Of a DNA stretch of 12,228 nt, positions 1 through 7,617 are shown piece after piece. The notes beneath the pieces were generated by a model. It made no database searches. It worked only from the letters and a program-made list of their open reading frames with translations, and was not told the origin of the DNA. The stretch spans positions 20,222 to 32,449 of the forward strand of contig NWUY0300022269.1 in assembly GCA_004151065.3 (NCBI GenBank). The letters are read 5' to 3'. The position numbers were made by a program, and so were the translations under genes. Numbering within the stretch: position 1 is the stretch's first letter; every line of letters begins with the position of its first letter. The DNA comes from Larix sibirica (lineage: Eukaryota; Streptophyta; Pinopsida; Pinales; Pinaceae).

Positions 1-343
1 CATCAAAACTAGTCAAAGGTCGAACTAGGGAAAAAAGTGAAAAATTTGCCATTTTAATAAAATTATTAAAAAGGGACATTACAGAGGGTGCCTTTCTGAC
101 TTCAGTTAAATTAATATTAGGTTAAAATAACACAAGATGAAGTCAAATTGAGTAGGAGGGCACCTTTCTGACTCCAGCTGGATGAATATAATAATAAATG
201 TTGTCATGGGAATATAGAGATAGGAACATGAGTGATACTTTAATTTATTTTAATGTGCATGTAATTTCTTCTCTCGAAGAGGATTAATGAATTTATGCTG
301 TTTGTCAATGTGCCTGTCTTGTTTTTATGTTAAAAGTTGACAG
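1..343. other. AT-rich spacer with a diverged direct repeat
   Basis: No gene is visible here. The stretch is AT-rich and contains two diverged copies of about 35 bp at 84-118 and 156-190, offset by 72 bases. Both begin GAGGG and share CCTTTCTGAC. It could be leader or LTR sequence of the gypsy element that follows, but I see no LTR terminus or primer-binding site to support that. Confidence 0.4.
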
Positions 344-1002
344 TGTTCTCTGTCTTTTGTGATATGTGAATCTGTTGGAAGGTATTACCATATTGCAATT
401 TTTTTTGGGAAGTTCCAGATGAGGAACAAAGTTGTTCAATTAGCTTGAAAGTTGAGGGAAATTGTAGCAGGGCAAAGGGGAAATTAATAAATAAAAGGGT
501 TAGTGGTCTTCGTTTAGAGGAATAAGAAGTTCTTCAAAATCTACCTAACACTGAGGAGCCTGAATAAGGCAAGGAGTTGAAATCAGACTTCATAGGAAGG
601 GGTGGTTTTAGAGGTGGAGGAAGAGGAGAAGAGAATCAAACGCTGGCTTCAGAGAACCATTACTATGATTGATTTGTAATGAAGATCATATAGCCCAAGA
701 TTGCTTGCTAAACCCCACAGCTGCTAATAGAGCAATGGTGACTCGAGAAGAACCTCAAACCACTGTGGTTGAAGTTGAAACTGGAGACAATATGATGTTA
801 CAAACATTAATAATGGACATGAAGGATACTGCAGAAGCTGAATGGAGAAGGAGAGTATTGAAAACTAAATTTAGGTGTCAAGGCAAGCTGTCTAACGTAA
901 TTATTAATGGTGGTTTGTGCAGGTGCTGGTAAGTACGTAAACGTTAATAAGTTACGTCTTACATTTACTCCAAACCATACCTTCATAAAGTTTCTTGGTT
1001 AA
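344..1002 (+). mobile_element. Ty3/gypsy gag-protease remnant, copy 1 (internally deleted)
   Basis: This is a decayed piece of a plant Ty3/gypsy polyprotein. From 592 one frame reads a glycine/arginine linker (GRGGFRGGGRGEENQ), the kind that often precedes the zinc knuckle in these Gag proteins. The knuckle follows in another frame at 666-704: C-x3-H-x4-C is kept, but the first Cys codon is TGA at 666-668, where copy 2 has TGT. The frame then runs open to a TAA at 930-932 and reaches a retropepsin-like VIINGGLC at 897-920. Plant Ty3 elements usually have D-G-G there, so the catalytic Asp appears to be Asn. A further protease-like piece, LRLTFTPNHTFIKFLG, follows at 952-999 before another stop. 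Compared with copy 2, most of the gag core is missing: the match jumps from about 450 to about 475. This copy cannot be functional. Confidence 0.72.
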
Positions 1003-1399
1003 AAAAGTCCATATTGTGCTTCTGAATAAATCTTGTTTTGCTACTTTTGACATTGAGCATATGAGTGCAAGGTATCATGTAAATTGTTGAGGCTATGTCT
1101 CTGGACTGTTCATCAATACAGAGCTCAGTGGAAAGATGATTATGCTACTGTCATGTCTAGTGTTAGTGCCCGAGACAACACTCATTTACTTTACTAGTGT
1201 TGAATATCAGGTACTGAAATAAAAGTAACATACATTAAAAATTATTTAACTGAGCAACAAACAAATAACACCCTCGATTTACCTTGGAAAAGCTTCAATA
1301 GAGGAAAAACTCGAGCAAAATTTCTTTTTTGTAGTACCCACATGGGAAGATTACAAATCCTTGGACGCATGAGCCAAACACTTACGTTACAAAGGTTTC
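1003..1399. other. Spacer between the two gag copies, possibly degraded protease
   Basis: No intact gene is visible. The start may continue the decayed protease of copy 1, because scattered in-frame pieces resemble the usual downstream protease region, but stops and shifts make this uncertain. The rest, to the point where copy 2 becomes alignable at about 1400, is AT-rich and unassigned. No LTR boundary was identified between the two copies. Confidence 0.35.
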
Positions 1400-2610
1400 A
1401 TTACTATGTTCTGTTTTTTCTGATATTTTGTGATGTGTGGATATGTTGGCAGGTACTATCATACTGCAGAATTTTATGGGAGCTCCAGAAGAAAAACAAA
1501 GTTGTTTAGAGGAGAAACAATTTTGTGCGCTGAATTTAAATTTGCAGCAGTTTGGTATCAAAGCCATAATGAATGGCCTAGAGGGATTCCAAAAGAGGCA
1601 AAATAAATGCAAGTCATAGGGGGAATATTGGAGGAGCTATTTAGAAGGTTGAAGGCTTTAGAAGCAAGGCTAAGATACGATGAGTCAAAGGATGAACAAT
1701 AAAAGCTTGGGGTTCGAGCAGTTGTCCTTGACCCAATGGATAGATGAACTGAAATTGTGTCAAAATTTGGTGTGAAATCAAGCTTGAAGTTTCTGAATTT
1801 AAATTCATTTTTGTTTATAGTCTGGGTTTAAGATTCGGAGAAATATTTCAAAAAGTAGAATGTAGAGGAAGATGATCCTAGAAAGGTAACACAAATCCCA
1901 TGTTGCACTTTGATGGGATGGTTTATAGAAGGCGAAGAGAAGATAAAGTTGTTGCCCAAAATGCCAAAACATCTGAAAGCAAAATTTGAGTTGGTTTTCA
2001 AACAAAAAATGTGTAGACAAGTTCAAAATTTGAGACACAGATATATGTATGCAAAAGAGTATATTGAGCAATTGCTGAGACTGCAAATACGAATAGACAC
2101 CCAAGAGAATGGAGAAAACTCTGTAGCAAGATATTTTAATGGACTAGATTTTCAACTCTAAGATGAATTAGCTCTACTCAATTTCCATTCCCTTGATGAA
2201 GCTTATCAATTACCATGGAGAGTTAAGGACAAAGTAACAATGCCAAGGGAAAAATAGTAAATAAAAAGGGTAGTGGCATTGTGTTTAGAGGAAGAAGAAG
2301 CTCCTCAAAATCTACCTAACAATGAAGACATTGAAGAAGGCATAGAGTTGAAATTAGACTCCCTAAGTAGAGCTGGTTTTTAGAGGTACAAAAAGAGGAG
2401 GATAATCAAACACAAACTTCAGATGAACATTGAGATGTTTAATTTGTGATAAAGACCATAAGGCCCAAGATTGGCCGCTAAACTTCATAGTTGCTAATAG
2501 AGAAATGGTGACTCAAGAATAACCTCAAACCACTACGGTTGAAGTTGAAACTAGAGAAAATTTGATGTTGCAACAAACATTAGTAATGGGCTACAAGGAC
2601 CTATGTTACA
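1400..2610 (+). mobile_element. Ty3/gypsy gag remnant, copy 2
   Basis: This is a longer copy of the same Gag region, broken by stops and frameshifts. An open piece of 60 codons starts at 1437. It is followed by a coiled-coil-like stretch, EELFRRLKALEARLR, at about 1633-1677. The Retrotrans_gag core lies at 1910-2161: WFIEGEEKIKLLPKMPKHLK, then VQNLRHRYMYAKEYIEQLL, then VARYFNGLDFQL. It continues past an in-frame TAA (2159-2161) as DELALLNFHSLDEAYQL. This order matches plant Ty3/gypsy Gag: tryptophan segment, LRQG-like segment, then ARYLGGL-like segment. A zinc knuckle follows at 2436-2474 with spacing C-x2-C-x3-H-x4, but the last Cys codon is TGG (Trp). Region 2236-2600 aligns with 470-830 of copy 1. 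The copy is non-functional, and its RT and integrase are not seen. Confidence 0.78.
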
Positions 2611-2838
2611 CCAAGTTTCCTGTATGTGAGGATGTGGTTACATGGGGAAGCAATATGTCTAGAGACACCTCCCAAAAATTCAGTGGATGAGAGGGTATGC
2701 TGGGGGCTTAATATTGGCCACTAAACCTCATAGTTGCTAATAGAGAAATGGTGACTCAAGAATGTGGTTACATGGGGAAGCAATATGTCTAGAGACACCT
2801 CCCTAAAATTCAGTGGACGAGAGGGTATGCTGGGGATA
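2472..2838. repeat. Interleaved direct repeats B-A-B'-A' at the end of gag copy 2
   Basis: A segment of about 50 bp (B, 2472-2521) recurs at 2714-2763 with two substitutions. A segment of about 75 bp (A, from about 2632 to 2707) recurs at about 2761-2836 with few substitutions. The order is B, a 110-bp spacer, A, B', A'. B' joins A' directly, so the spacer is missing from the second unit. The simplest reading is a tandem duplication of a unit of about 242 bp, followed by a deletion of about 114 bp in the second unit. Confidence 0.8.
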
Positions 2839-3100
2839 GGACATGTGGGACCCTACCTCAAAGAAATAAGTATTGAAAATATATTAATGCTTAAAATTCG
2901 AAACTTGAAAAAAATTGGTTCTTACATGAATGTTCATACATGCCAAACATTGTTTGGTGTCGAATCCAATGAAAGGATGTTGCAAAACCACTATTGTTAT
3001 GATTTTTCCATGACCAAGGCATTGCAAAACCACAGTTATGATTTTTCCACTACCAAACCACTGCTCGACACTAACAAATGATCATTGTGATTTCTTTGTG
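2839..3100 (+). other. Open stretch of unknown origin with an in-frame duplication
   Basis: The frame is open from within repeat A' to a stop at 3079-3081, but it has no convincing start and matches no family I recognise. It contains a duplicated segment at 2980-3019 and 3022-3059, offset by 42 bases, so the repeat is in frame and reads approximately as two diverged copies of LQNHxYDFSxTKx. It probably belongs to the adjacent retroelement debris rather than to a gene. Confidence 0.35.
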
Positions 3101-3423
3101 TGTGTTTTAGGGTTTATATTTTAAACACTGGAGGAGGGTTGGTGGGAAGAAGCAGAAAGGGGTGGGAAAATAGTAATTAGGCTTTTATGGTTTTAAAAAA
3201 AAATCTTAACATATGTTTCCGCGTGTGGGTACTTCTACACATTTCTCAAGGACACAATGTATCTCTATGCATACCCAAACATAGGGGATGTGAGTTTTGG
3301 GTACTTTGGCATATCCACTGGTACCCTAAAATATCTGACATGACATACATGGAATGCTAGGTACATTTTCAGGGATGCACTAGACATCAAGTATGTCCTT
3401 ATTATGAAGTCCTCATTCATAAT

Positions 3424-3443
3424 GGGTATGATGATACATACCC
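3424..3443. repeat. Perfect small inverted repeat
   Basis: The arms GGGTATG (3424-3430) and CATACCC (3437-3443) are perfectly complementary around a 6-base loop. No associated gene is apparent. It could be a chance palindrome or part of a degraded element. Confidence 0.6.
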
Positions 3444-4350
3444 AACATCCTTGGTGCAAATTCCCCATTTGGAATGCATACCTGTGTTACACTAGCAAAG
3501 GCACTACATAAGTTAATTGGGGAAGGAAGAGAGTTTCAAATCTCAATGTCTATGTTTTTTTTTAACAACAACAGTTACTGATTATATTAATATAAAAAAG
3601 GGTTGTGGTCGTATTGATAGCCTGAGAATACATAGCTGATATGAGATTCAAGTCCAAAAAGTATAAAGTGTTTTGAGGTTTATAGAAGACTGCTACCTAA
3701 CTGTCCGTTAGTCAATATTCTGTTGGTGCTGCCGACATTTAGACTAGTGTATATTCTAACGAACTGGCCTAGCAACAAGATTGTTCTACAATACATCGAA
3801 CCTGTAATTAAAAGAGCCCTCTTGGTGCATGGTCTATCCTTCCAACGACATAGTACTGGAGAATGGTGTTTGGATCATCTGCTTCAACTTGTTGCTTTCT
3901 TAGTTTCCATGTCGTCTGCTCCATCATTTGCTTGACCAAATGAACTGACTAAATCTGTTGGTGAATGTCTGAGAGCTTTGAATCCTGGATACTGTTTTAA
4001 TTCTAGATTTCTAATTCTAGATTTTGAACCTTTTTCCATTCTTTTCCCTATCCTCCACTTCAAGCATAACTATCTTTCCTTTGTATTTTTCCATTTGCTT
4101 TTTTTTCTTCAGAATTTTTATCATTCCCTTTGCCACCTTTGAGTCTTTTAGTCTTTTTCATAGGTGGCTTCCCAGGTATTCTTCCAAGTTTCCATTCTCC
4201 CCTTTGCTTGAGCAACATAGTCTTGGCAATCATCACAGAGGTGTTTGAGTCGGCGGAGTGAATCCCTAAACCTGGAGATTGCATTGAGACTGCAGTCCCA
4301 GGATTTCCCAATAGACCGTCGAACGCCCAAGAAAATGATCCATATACCCA

Positions 4351-4396
4351 CCAAGTTCAATCTCCAAAAGTTTCCAAGTTCAATCTCCAAAAGTTT
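4351..4396. repeat. Perfect 23-bp tandem duplication
   Basis: Two identical 23-base units lie head to tail at 4351-4373 and 4374-4396, each starting CCAAGTTCAATC. Perfect identity implies a recent slippage or end-joining duplication. Confidence 0.92.
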
Positions 4397-4693
4397 CCAG
4401 GCATATCGATGTCGATCTTATGTACACACGCATAAACTGTTATTTCTTCTTCCCAATTCATTAAGCCTTCGTGGGAGAAAATGAAAGGAGATTAGGATGT
4501 TATGAAGATTTTACTATTTGCACCAATGGAGGGGGACGCTTTCCTTTTGGCATGAAACCAATTTGCATGCAATACCATGGTTTAGGGAATGTGAATGTAG
4601 TTTTTGGCCCCCTCTTTTACTAGTTGTCCAACCCTAAGTGCACATGTTTTAGTGAGTTGAGAATCAACTTAATTCGTTGAGTTCATCGAACTA

Positions 4694-4768
4694 GAGAAAA
4701 AAGGTGTTCAATATGCACCCCACTTAAATGCTACGCTGTAGAATGCATATTAAACACCTAACTTTCTC
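4694..4768. repeat. Imperfect inverted repeat (foldback)
   Basis: The left arm AGGTGTTCAATATGCA (4702-4717) pairs with the right arm TGCATATTAAACACCT (4744-4759), with 15 of 16 bases matching. Beyond the core, GAGAAA (4694-4699) faces TTTCTC (4763-4768) if a small indel is allowed. The loop is 26 bases. It could be a short foldback element, or it could form an RNA hairpin if transcribed. No target-site duplication was identified. Confidence 0.7.
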
Positions 4769-4867
4769 ATAACCTTAATTATGCCTTTACTTTGAAGTGT
4801 CCAGAATCATTATCAATAGCCATAGCAAAGCTTTGTCCTTCATGTACTGGACCCTGCCCCTGCCGCC

Positions 4868-4975
4868 CCTTTTAATTTTTATATTAAATAAATTTTAATT
4901 TTAAGATATTAGATACTATAATAAATTAAATATATTATAATTACATATATATTTATTAAATACATTAACATGTAA
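4868..4975. other. AT-rich tract
   Basis: This stretch of about 105 bases is nearly all A and T, with many ATTAAATA and TATATA steps. No gene is visible. It may be a low-complexity spacer. Confidence 0.7.
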
Positions 4976-5062
4976 ATCGCCCATCTTTTTCCTTTCCCTA
5001 TCATCATGCTACTAGAATCTGTGAGAAAATCCAGTATTAGAACGTGGATTTTGTAGCGTTTA

Positions 5063-5080
5063 ATGCCGCCAGAACGGCAT
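5063..5080. repeat. Small perfect hairpin
   Basis: ATGCCG (5063-5068) and CGGCAT (5075-5080) are perfectly complementary around a 6-base loop, in an otherwise AT-rich area. Its role is unknown. Confidence 0.55.
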
Positions 5081-5135
5081 GCTTATCACCTACTTCTTGG
5101 AGACAACTATTAAAAGCTAAGTACCAAAAGAGCAG

Positions 5136-5252
5136 ATATTTTTACGGTGGAAAAACTGTACAAAACGACCTCCTGGGTACGCTCAGATAATCGTATATCT
5201 TTACGGTGGAAAAAGTGTATAAAAGGACAACCTGAGGCTCAGATAGTCGTAA
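5136..5252. repeat. Tandem 59-bp duplication carrying a TATA-like sequence
   Basis: Two diverged units of about 59 bp lie at 5136-5194 and 5195-5252. They share TTTACGGTGGAAAAA and a GCTCAGATA-TCGTA end. The second unit contains TATAAAAG, while the corresponding position in the first reads TACAAAAC. The pair lies about 1.3 kb upstream of the F-box start codon. Confidence 0.82.
5218..5225 (+). promoter_or_regulatory. Candidate TATA box, distal
   Basis: TATAAAAG is a canonical plant TATA motif and sits in the second 59-bp repeat. If it starts the F-box transcript, the leader would be long and probably spliced. A nearer candidate is TATATAT at 6356-6362, which would give an unspliced leader of roughly 120-130 bases. 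Sequence alone does not decide between them. Confidence 0.3.
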
Positions 5253-5430
5253 GATAGAACACTGTCCAAAACGCCTAGTTTGGTGTTCATACAGATTGAT
5301 TATTTTGAAAGTACCGTGTCTAATTGCAATTGCAAGAGCGAGCAGGGGCTCTAGGGTATTGTAGGGAAATACAAGTAAATGCACGAAGCAAAGCTATGCA
5401 GGTGAAAACGAAAACAAAAAGGGCACTTAC

Positions 5431-5518
5431 TTTGAATTTGAAATTGTCAGATATGAAGGCTGTTTCTATGAATGTTTGAATTTGAAAATGTCAAATATGA
5501 ACAATGTTTTTATGAATT
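5431..5518. repeat. Tandem 44-bp duplication
   Basis: Units at 5431-5474 and 5475-5518 both start TTTGAATTTGAAA and both end with a TATGAAT-like stretch. They differ at several positions. The pair lies in the presumed upstream region of the F-box gene. Confidence 0.82.
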
Positions 5519-5740
5519 TGCGATGATCATTTGATTGGATGCACGTTATAATGGGATTCACGTTACAGGATTCACAAAGGTGGGAATAGATTAAGATGGT
5601 ATCCGATTTGAGTTATTTATAGTCCTGGATTGTTGATGGATATGGGTGTTTTTATAAAATCTGTAGTGGGTTCTCAAAGCCCTAATAAAATTATAGGGTT
5701 TTCCAATTATGTTCGGCTTTCCTGGAGTATTATGAGGAGG

Positions 5741-6240
5741 GTATGTAAGTATTTGTCATATGTGCATCTGATTTTTTATTTTTTTTCATTTCATCATAAG
5801 TCGTTATGGTCCATGAAGGGGTCAGGTTAGGGAATGGATTGCTGTTTCAGTCACATAAAAAACGAAGGTTCAGATTGCATGTACTCTGTTTCAAAACAAT
5901 TGATCACCTTTATTGGTAGTATGCTTGGGTATAATCAGAACAGGTTCAGAACTAATTCATACTGAAAGGGTAACTAAAATTGATAGATTCTGGACTTTGG
6001 ACTCTATAGATAAACTCATCTGGTTGCCTGAAGAAAGATTGTGAAAAGCCAGATGTAGGATCTAATCTCATACACTGGCCTTACATGCATGTATAGATAG
6101 AGCGAAGGCCATTTTGATGAAATGATGTTTTAGCATATTCATTTTGAAGGGATGGTAGCTGCATCCCTTTCAGTATTACAAGTATCAGGTTTTTTAAAAA
6201 CAAATAAATAATCTATGCATGATGTTTTTGGGTATTGCAG
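5741..6240 (+). other. Possible 5' leader intron of the F-box gene
   Basis: A strong donor-like GGGTATGTAAGTAT occurs at 5739-5752, with GT at 5741 or 5745. A T-rich stretch follows, and a good acceptor, TTTTTGGGTATTGCAG, ends at 6240. An alternative acceptor, CTGTCTCTATTCAG, ends at 6420. Either would place the intron wholly in the 5' leader, because an in-frame TAG at 6486-6488 lies just upstream of the F-box ATG. This rests on splice-site appearance only. Confidence 0.3.
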
Positions 6241-6255
6241 AAAAAGCCGGGAGGC

Positions 6256-6316
6256 ATGCATGGAAGGTGAATATTGGGAGAGCCACTTACTTTGGGAGTT
6301 TATATTGCTCTGTTAA
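6256..6316 (+). promoter_or_regulatory. Two short overlapping upstream ORFs
   Basis: Two ATGs four bases apart open a 4-codon ORF (6256-6270) and an 18-codon ORF (6260-6316) in different frames. They matter only if the transcript includes this part of the leader. Their ATG contexts are unremarkable, and neither peptide resembles a known conserved uORF peptide. Confidence 0.35.
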
Positions 6317-6450
6317 ACATTGGTCAAGCTTATTCTTTGGGTGTTAAATTCCTGGTATATATTTTGCTTCATAAGCGTGTGGGTTTGAGCGGGTGTGTGG
6401 TGAATTACTGTCTCTATTCAGACCTTTGTTGAAGGAAGCAGTGCAGTTGA

Positions 6451-6525
6451 ATGCTAGGTTTGGTTGCGTTCTTTAAGTTGGGCTTTAGATTGAATTCTCA
6501 AGAATTGGGGGGAGCATGTCTTTGA
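6451..6525 (+). promoter_or_regulatory. Upstream ORF overlapping the F-box start codon
   Basis: An ATG at 6451 opens 24 codons ending with TGA at 6523-6525, in a different frame from the F-box ORF. It passes over the F-box ATG at 6516-6518, so ribosomes starting at 6451 would miss that ATG. The 6451 ATG context is weak (T at -3, C at +4), whereas the F-box ATG has A at -3. Leaky scanning is therefore plausible. Inclusion in the transcript is likely because it lies only 65 bases upstream of the coding start, but this is not proven. Confidence 0.5.
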
Positions 6526-7616
6526 ACAATGACCTAATTTGTGAAATCTTAAAGCGGGTGGATGGCGCAACACTTGCCAATGCAGAATGTGCGTCCTCTC
6601 TCTTCCGTTCTGCAACAAGAGAAGAGCACGCTTGGGAGGAACTATGCTCCTCACTATGGCCTTCCACTAGAAATCAAGAAGTAAGAAGTTTGATTTCTGT
6701 ATTGGGTGGGTTTCGAAAGTTTTACACAGATTGCTTTCCAACGGTTCTGAATGCAGAGAGAGTTTCTGCTATTCACTGCAATTTGGAATTCGGCAAATCA
6801 GAAAAATTACGTTCGGAGTACTGTGAGAAAGAGCTTTATAGTGTTTCTCCCTCTGATTTTGTTTCCCTCGTTGATGTGCATTATAGAGATAAAGCGATTT
6901 ATTCCAAAATAGTTTGGGGAATCCCAGGTTCAGCTGATTGTAACGGCTGGTTCTCTAACTGTCCTTTCAGTATTGATTTGCTAAGTAGTTTTGACAAAGG
7001 CAAGGACGGAGAGGTCCTGGCCAATATCTCCTTGGCGGATGGGTTGCCACCAATCACATCTGTTGAGAGGGAAAGGAAAGATGGGAAACTCTGGAGTGAT
7101 CTTTGGAACAACATAAGGCTTAGTTGGATCCTCGTGAATACAAGGGAAAAGCAAGCATTCAACCTTTCAAGCTGGAGTCCCCTAGGAGGACAAAAACATT
7201 GGCCTACTGACAAGGATTTCCTGATACACTTCGGTTCCATACTGCCTGCTCATAAAATTCTTCCTTTGGGGGTTGTTCAGGGTATCCTTGTGATGAAGTA
7301 CATAATTTCAGATCATGGAGTTGGAAGACATGGTTCTCATACGACTCTGAAGTTGACTGAGCTTAGCATGCGGTTGGAAGACATGGGAGGTGCCCATGTA
7401 AATGGAAGGAATAGTCTACTTATCCTTAGAAGAGCTCTGAGCTGCCACAGAACTATGAACTACAACAACGTCTTAGCATCTTACCATCAATTTTTGAAAT
7501 CACAGAGTGAGTTGAAAGACGAGAAGATGAAGAATGAAAGCTTGACTGATACACTTTGTGCTCTAGGTGGAATTATTGCATTTGCCATTAGTTGTTTCCT
7601 TTTCTTTGTGAAATAA
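6516..7616 (+). CDS. F-box protein, At2g27310-like, with C-terminal membrane segment
   Basis: This 366-residue protein is probably the substrate-recognition subunit of an SCF-type E3 ubiquitin ligase, binding SKP1/ASK through its F-box. The F-box occupies about residues 3-48: LNNDLICEILKRVDGATL, then ASSLFRSATREEHAWEELC and the LWPS that ends the motif in this group. The middle and C-terminal parts carry features I associate with At2g27310/At2g36090-type proteins: LSWILVNTREKQAFNLSSW (202-220), KHWPTDKDFLIHFGSIL (227-243), LSMRLEDMGGAHVNGRNSLL (283-302) and a charged segment (about 328-342). No kelch, LRR or PP2-lectin repeats are seen. Residues about 345-365 (TLCALGGIIAFAISCFLFFV) form one hydrophobic span at the very end, suggesting a tail-anchored membrane protein facing the cytosol. 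The start is the first ATG after an in-frame TAG at 6486. The gene is one uninterrupted exon, complete and without lesions, in sharp contrast to its neighbours. Its substrate is unknown. Confidence 0.9.
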   Translation: MSLNNDLICEILKRVDGATLANAECASSLFRSATREEHAWEELCSSLWPSTRNQEVRSLISVLGGFRKFYTDCFPTVLNAERVSAIHCNLEFGKSEKLRSEYCEKELYSVSPSDFVSLVDVHYRDKAIYSKIVWGIPGSADCNGWFSNCPFSIDLLSSFDKGKDGEVLANISLADGLPPITSVERERKDGKLWSDLWNNIRLSWILVNTREKQAFNLSSWSPLGGQKHWPTDKDFLIHFGSILPAHKILPLGVVQGILVMKYIISDHGVGRHGSHTTLKLTELSMRLEDMGGAHVNGRNSLLILRRALSCHRTMNYNNVLASYHQFLKSQSELKDEKMKNESLTDTLCALGGIIAFAISCFLFFVK

Positions 7617-7617
7617 A
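7612..7617 (+). promoter_or_regulatory. AATAAA overlapping the stop codon
   Basis: AATAAA overlaps the F-box TAA. It is probably too close to the coding end to be the working polyadenylation signal. No other canonical signal is obvious in the next few hundred bases, which is common in plants because their poly(A) signals are loose. Confidence 0.25.

Larger units (their letters stand above)
3101..4693. other. Non-coding spacer, no recognisable gene
   Basis: I find no gene with family similarity in this stretch. It includes a G-rich patch (3130-3170), a perfect small hairpin at 3424-3443, a T-run with CAA units at 3547-3568, a 14-bp tandem pair at 3998-4025 and a perfect 23-bp tandem duplication at 4351-4396. 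Pyrimidine-rich sequence dominates 4028-4210. Short open frames on either strand look like chance. Confidence 0.5.

Noticed and set aside
1805-2104. 99-codon minus-strand open frame
   Set aside because: It is antisense to the recognisable gypsy Gag core on the plus strand.
3600-3660. Possible second tRNA-derived element with box B-like GATTCAAGTCC
   Set aside because: Box B matches fairly well, but no convincing box A lies at the right distance and no tRNA-like stem forms.
3723-3935. 70-codon plus-strand open frame considered as a retroelement pol fragment
   Set aside because: It has no reverse transcriptase, integrase or protease motif, and it lacks an ATG start.
4060-4390. Two overlapping minus-strand open frames rich in Lys, Glu and Arg
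   Set aside because: The plus strand is a pyrimidine-rich tract, which automatically gives Lys/Glu/Arg-rich antisense readings. Neither frame matches a family I know, and there are no splice or start signals to support an exon.
6899-7240. 113-codon open frame antisense to the F-box gene
   Set aside because: It lies wholly inside the F-box coding region and has no family similarity, so it is a shadow of the real frame.
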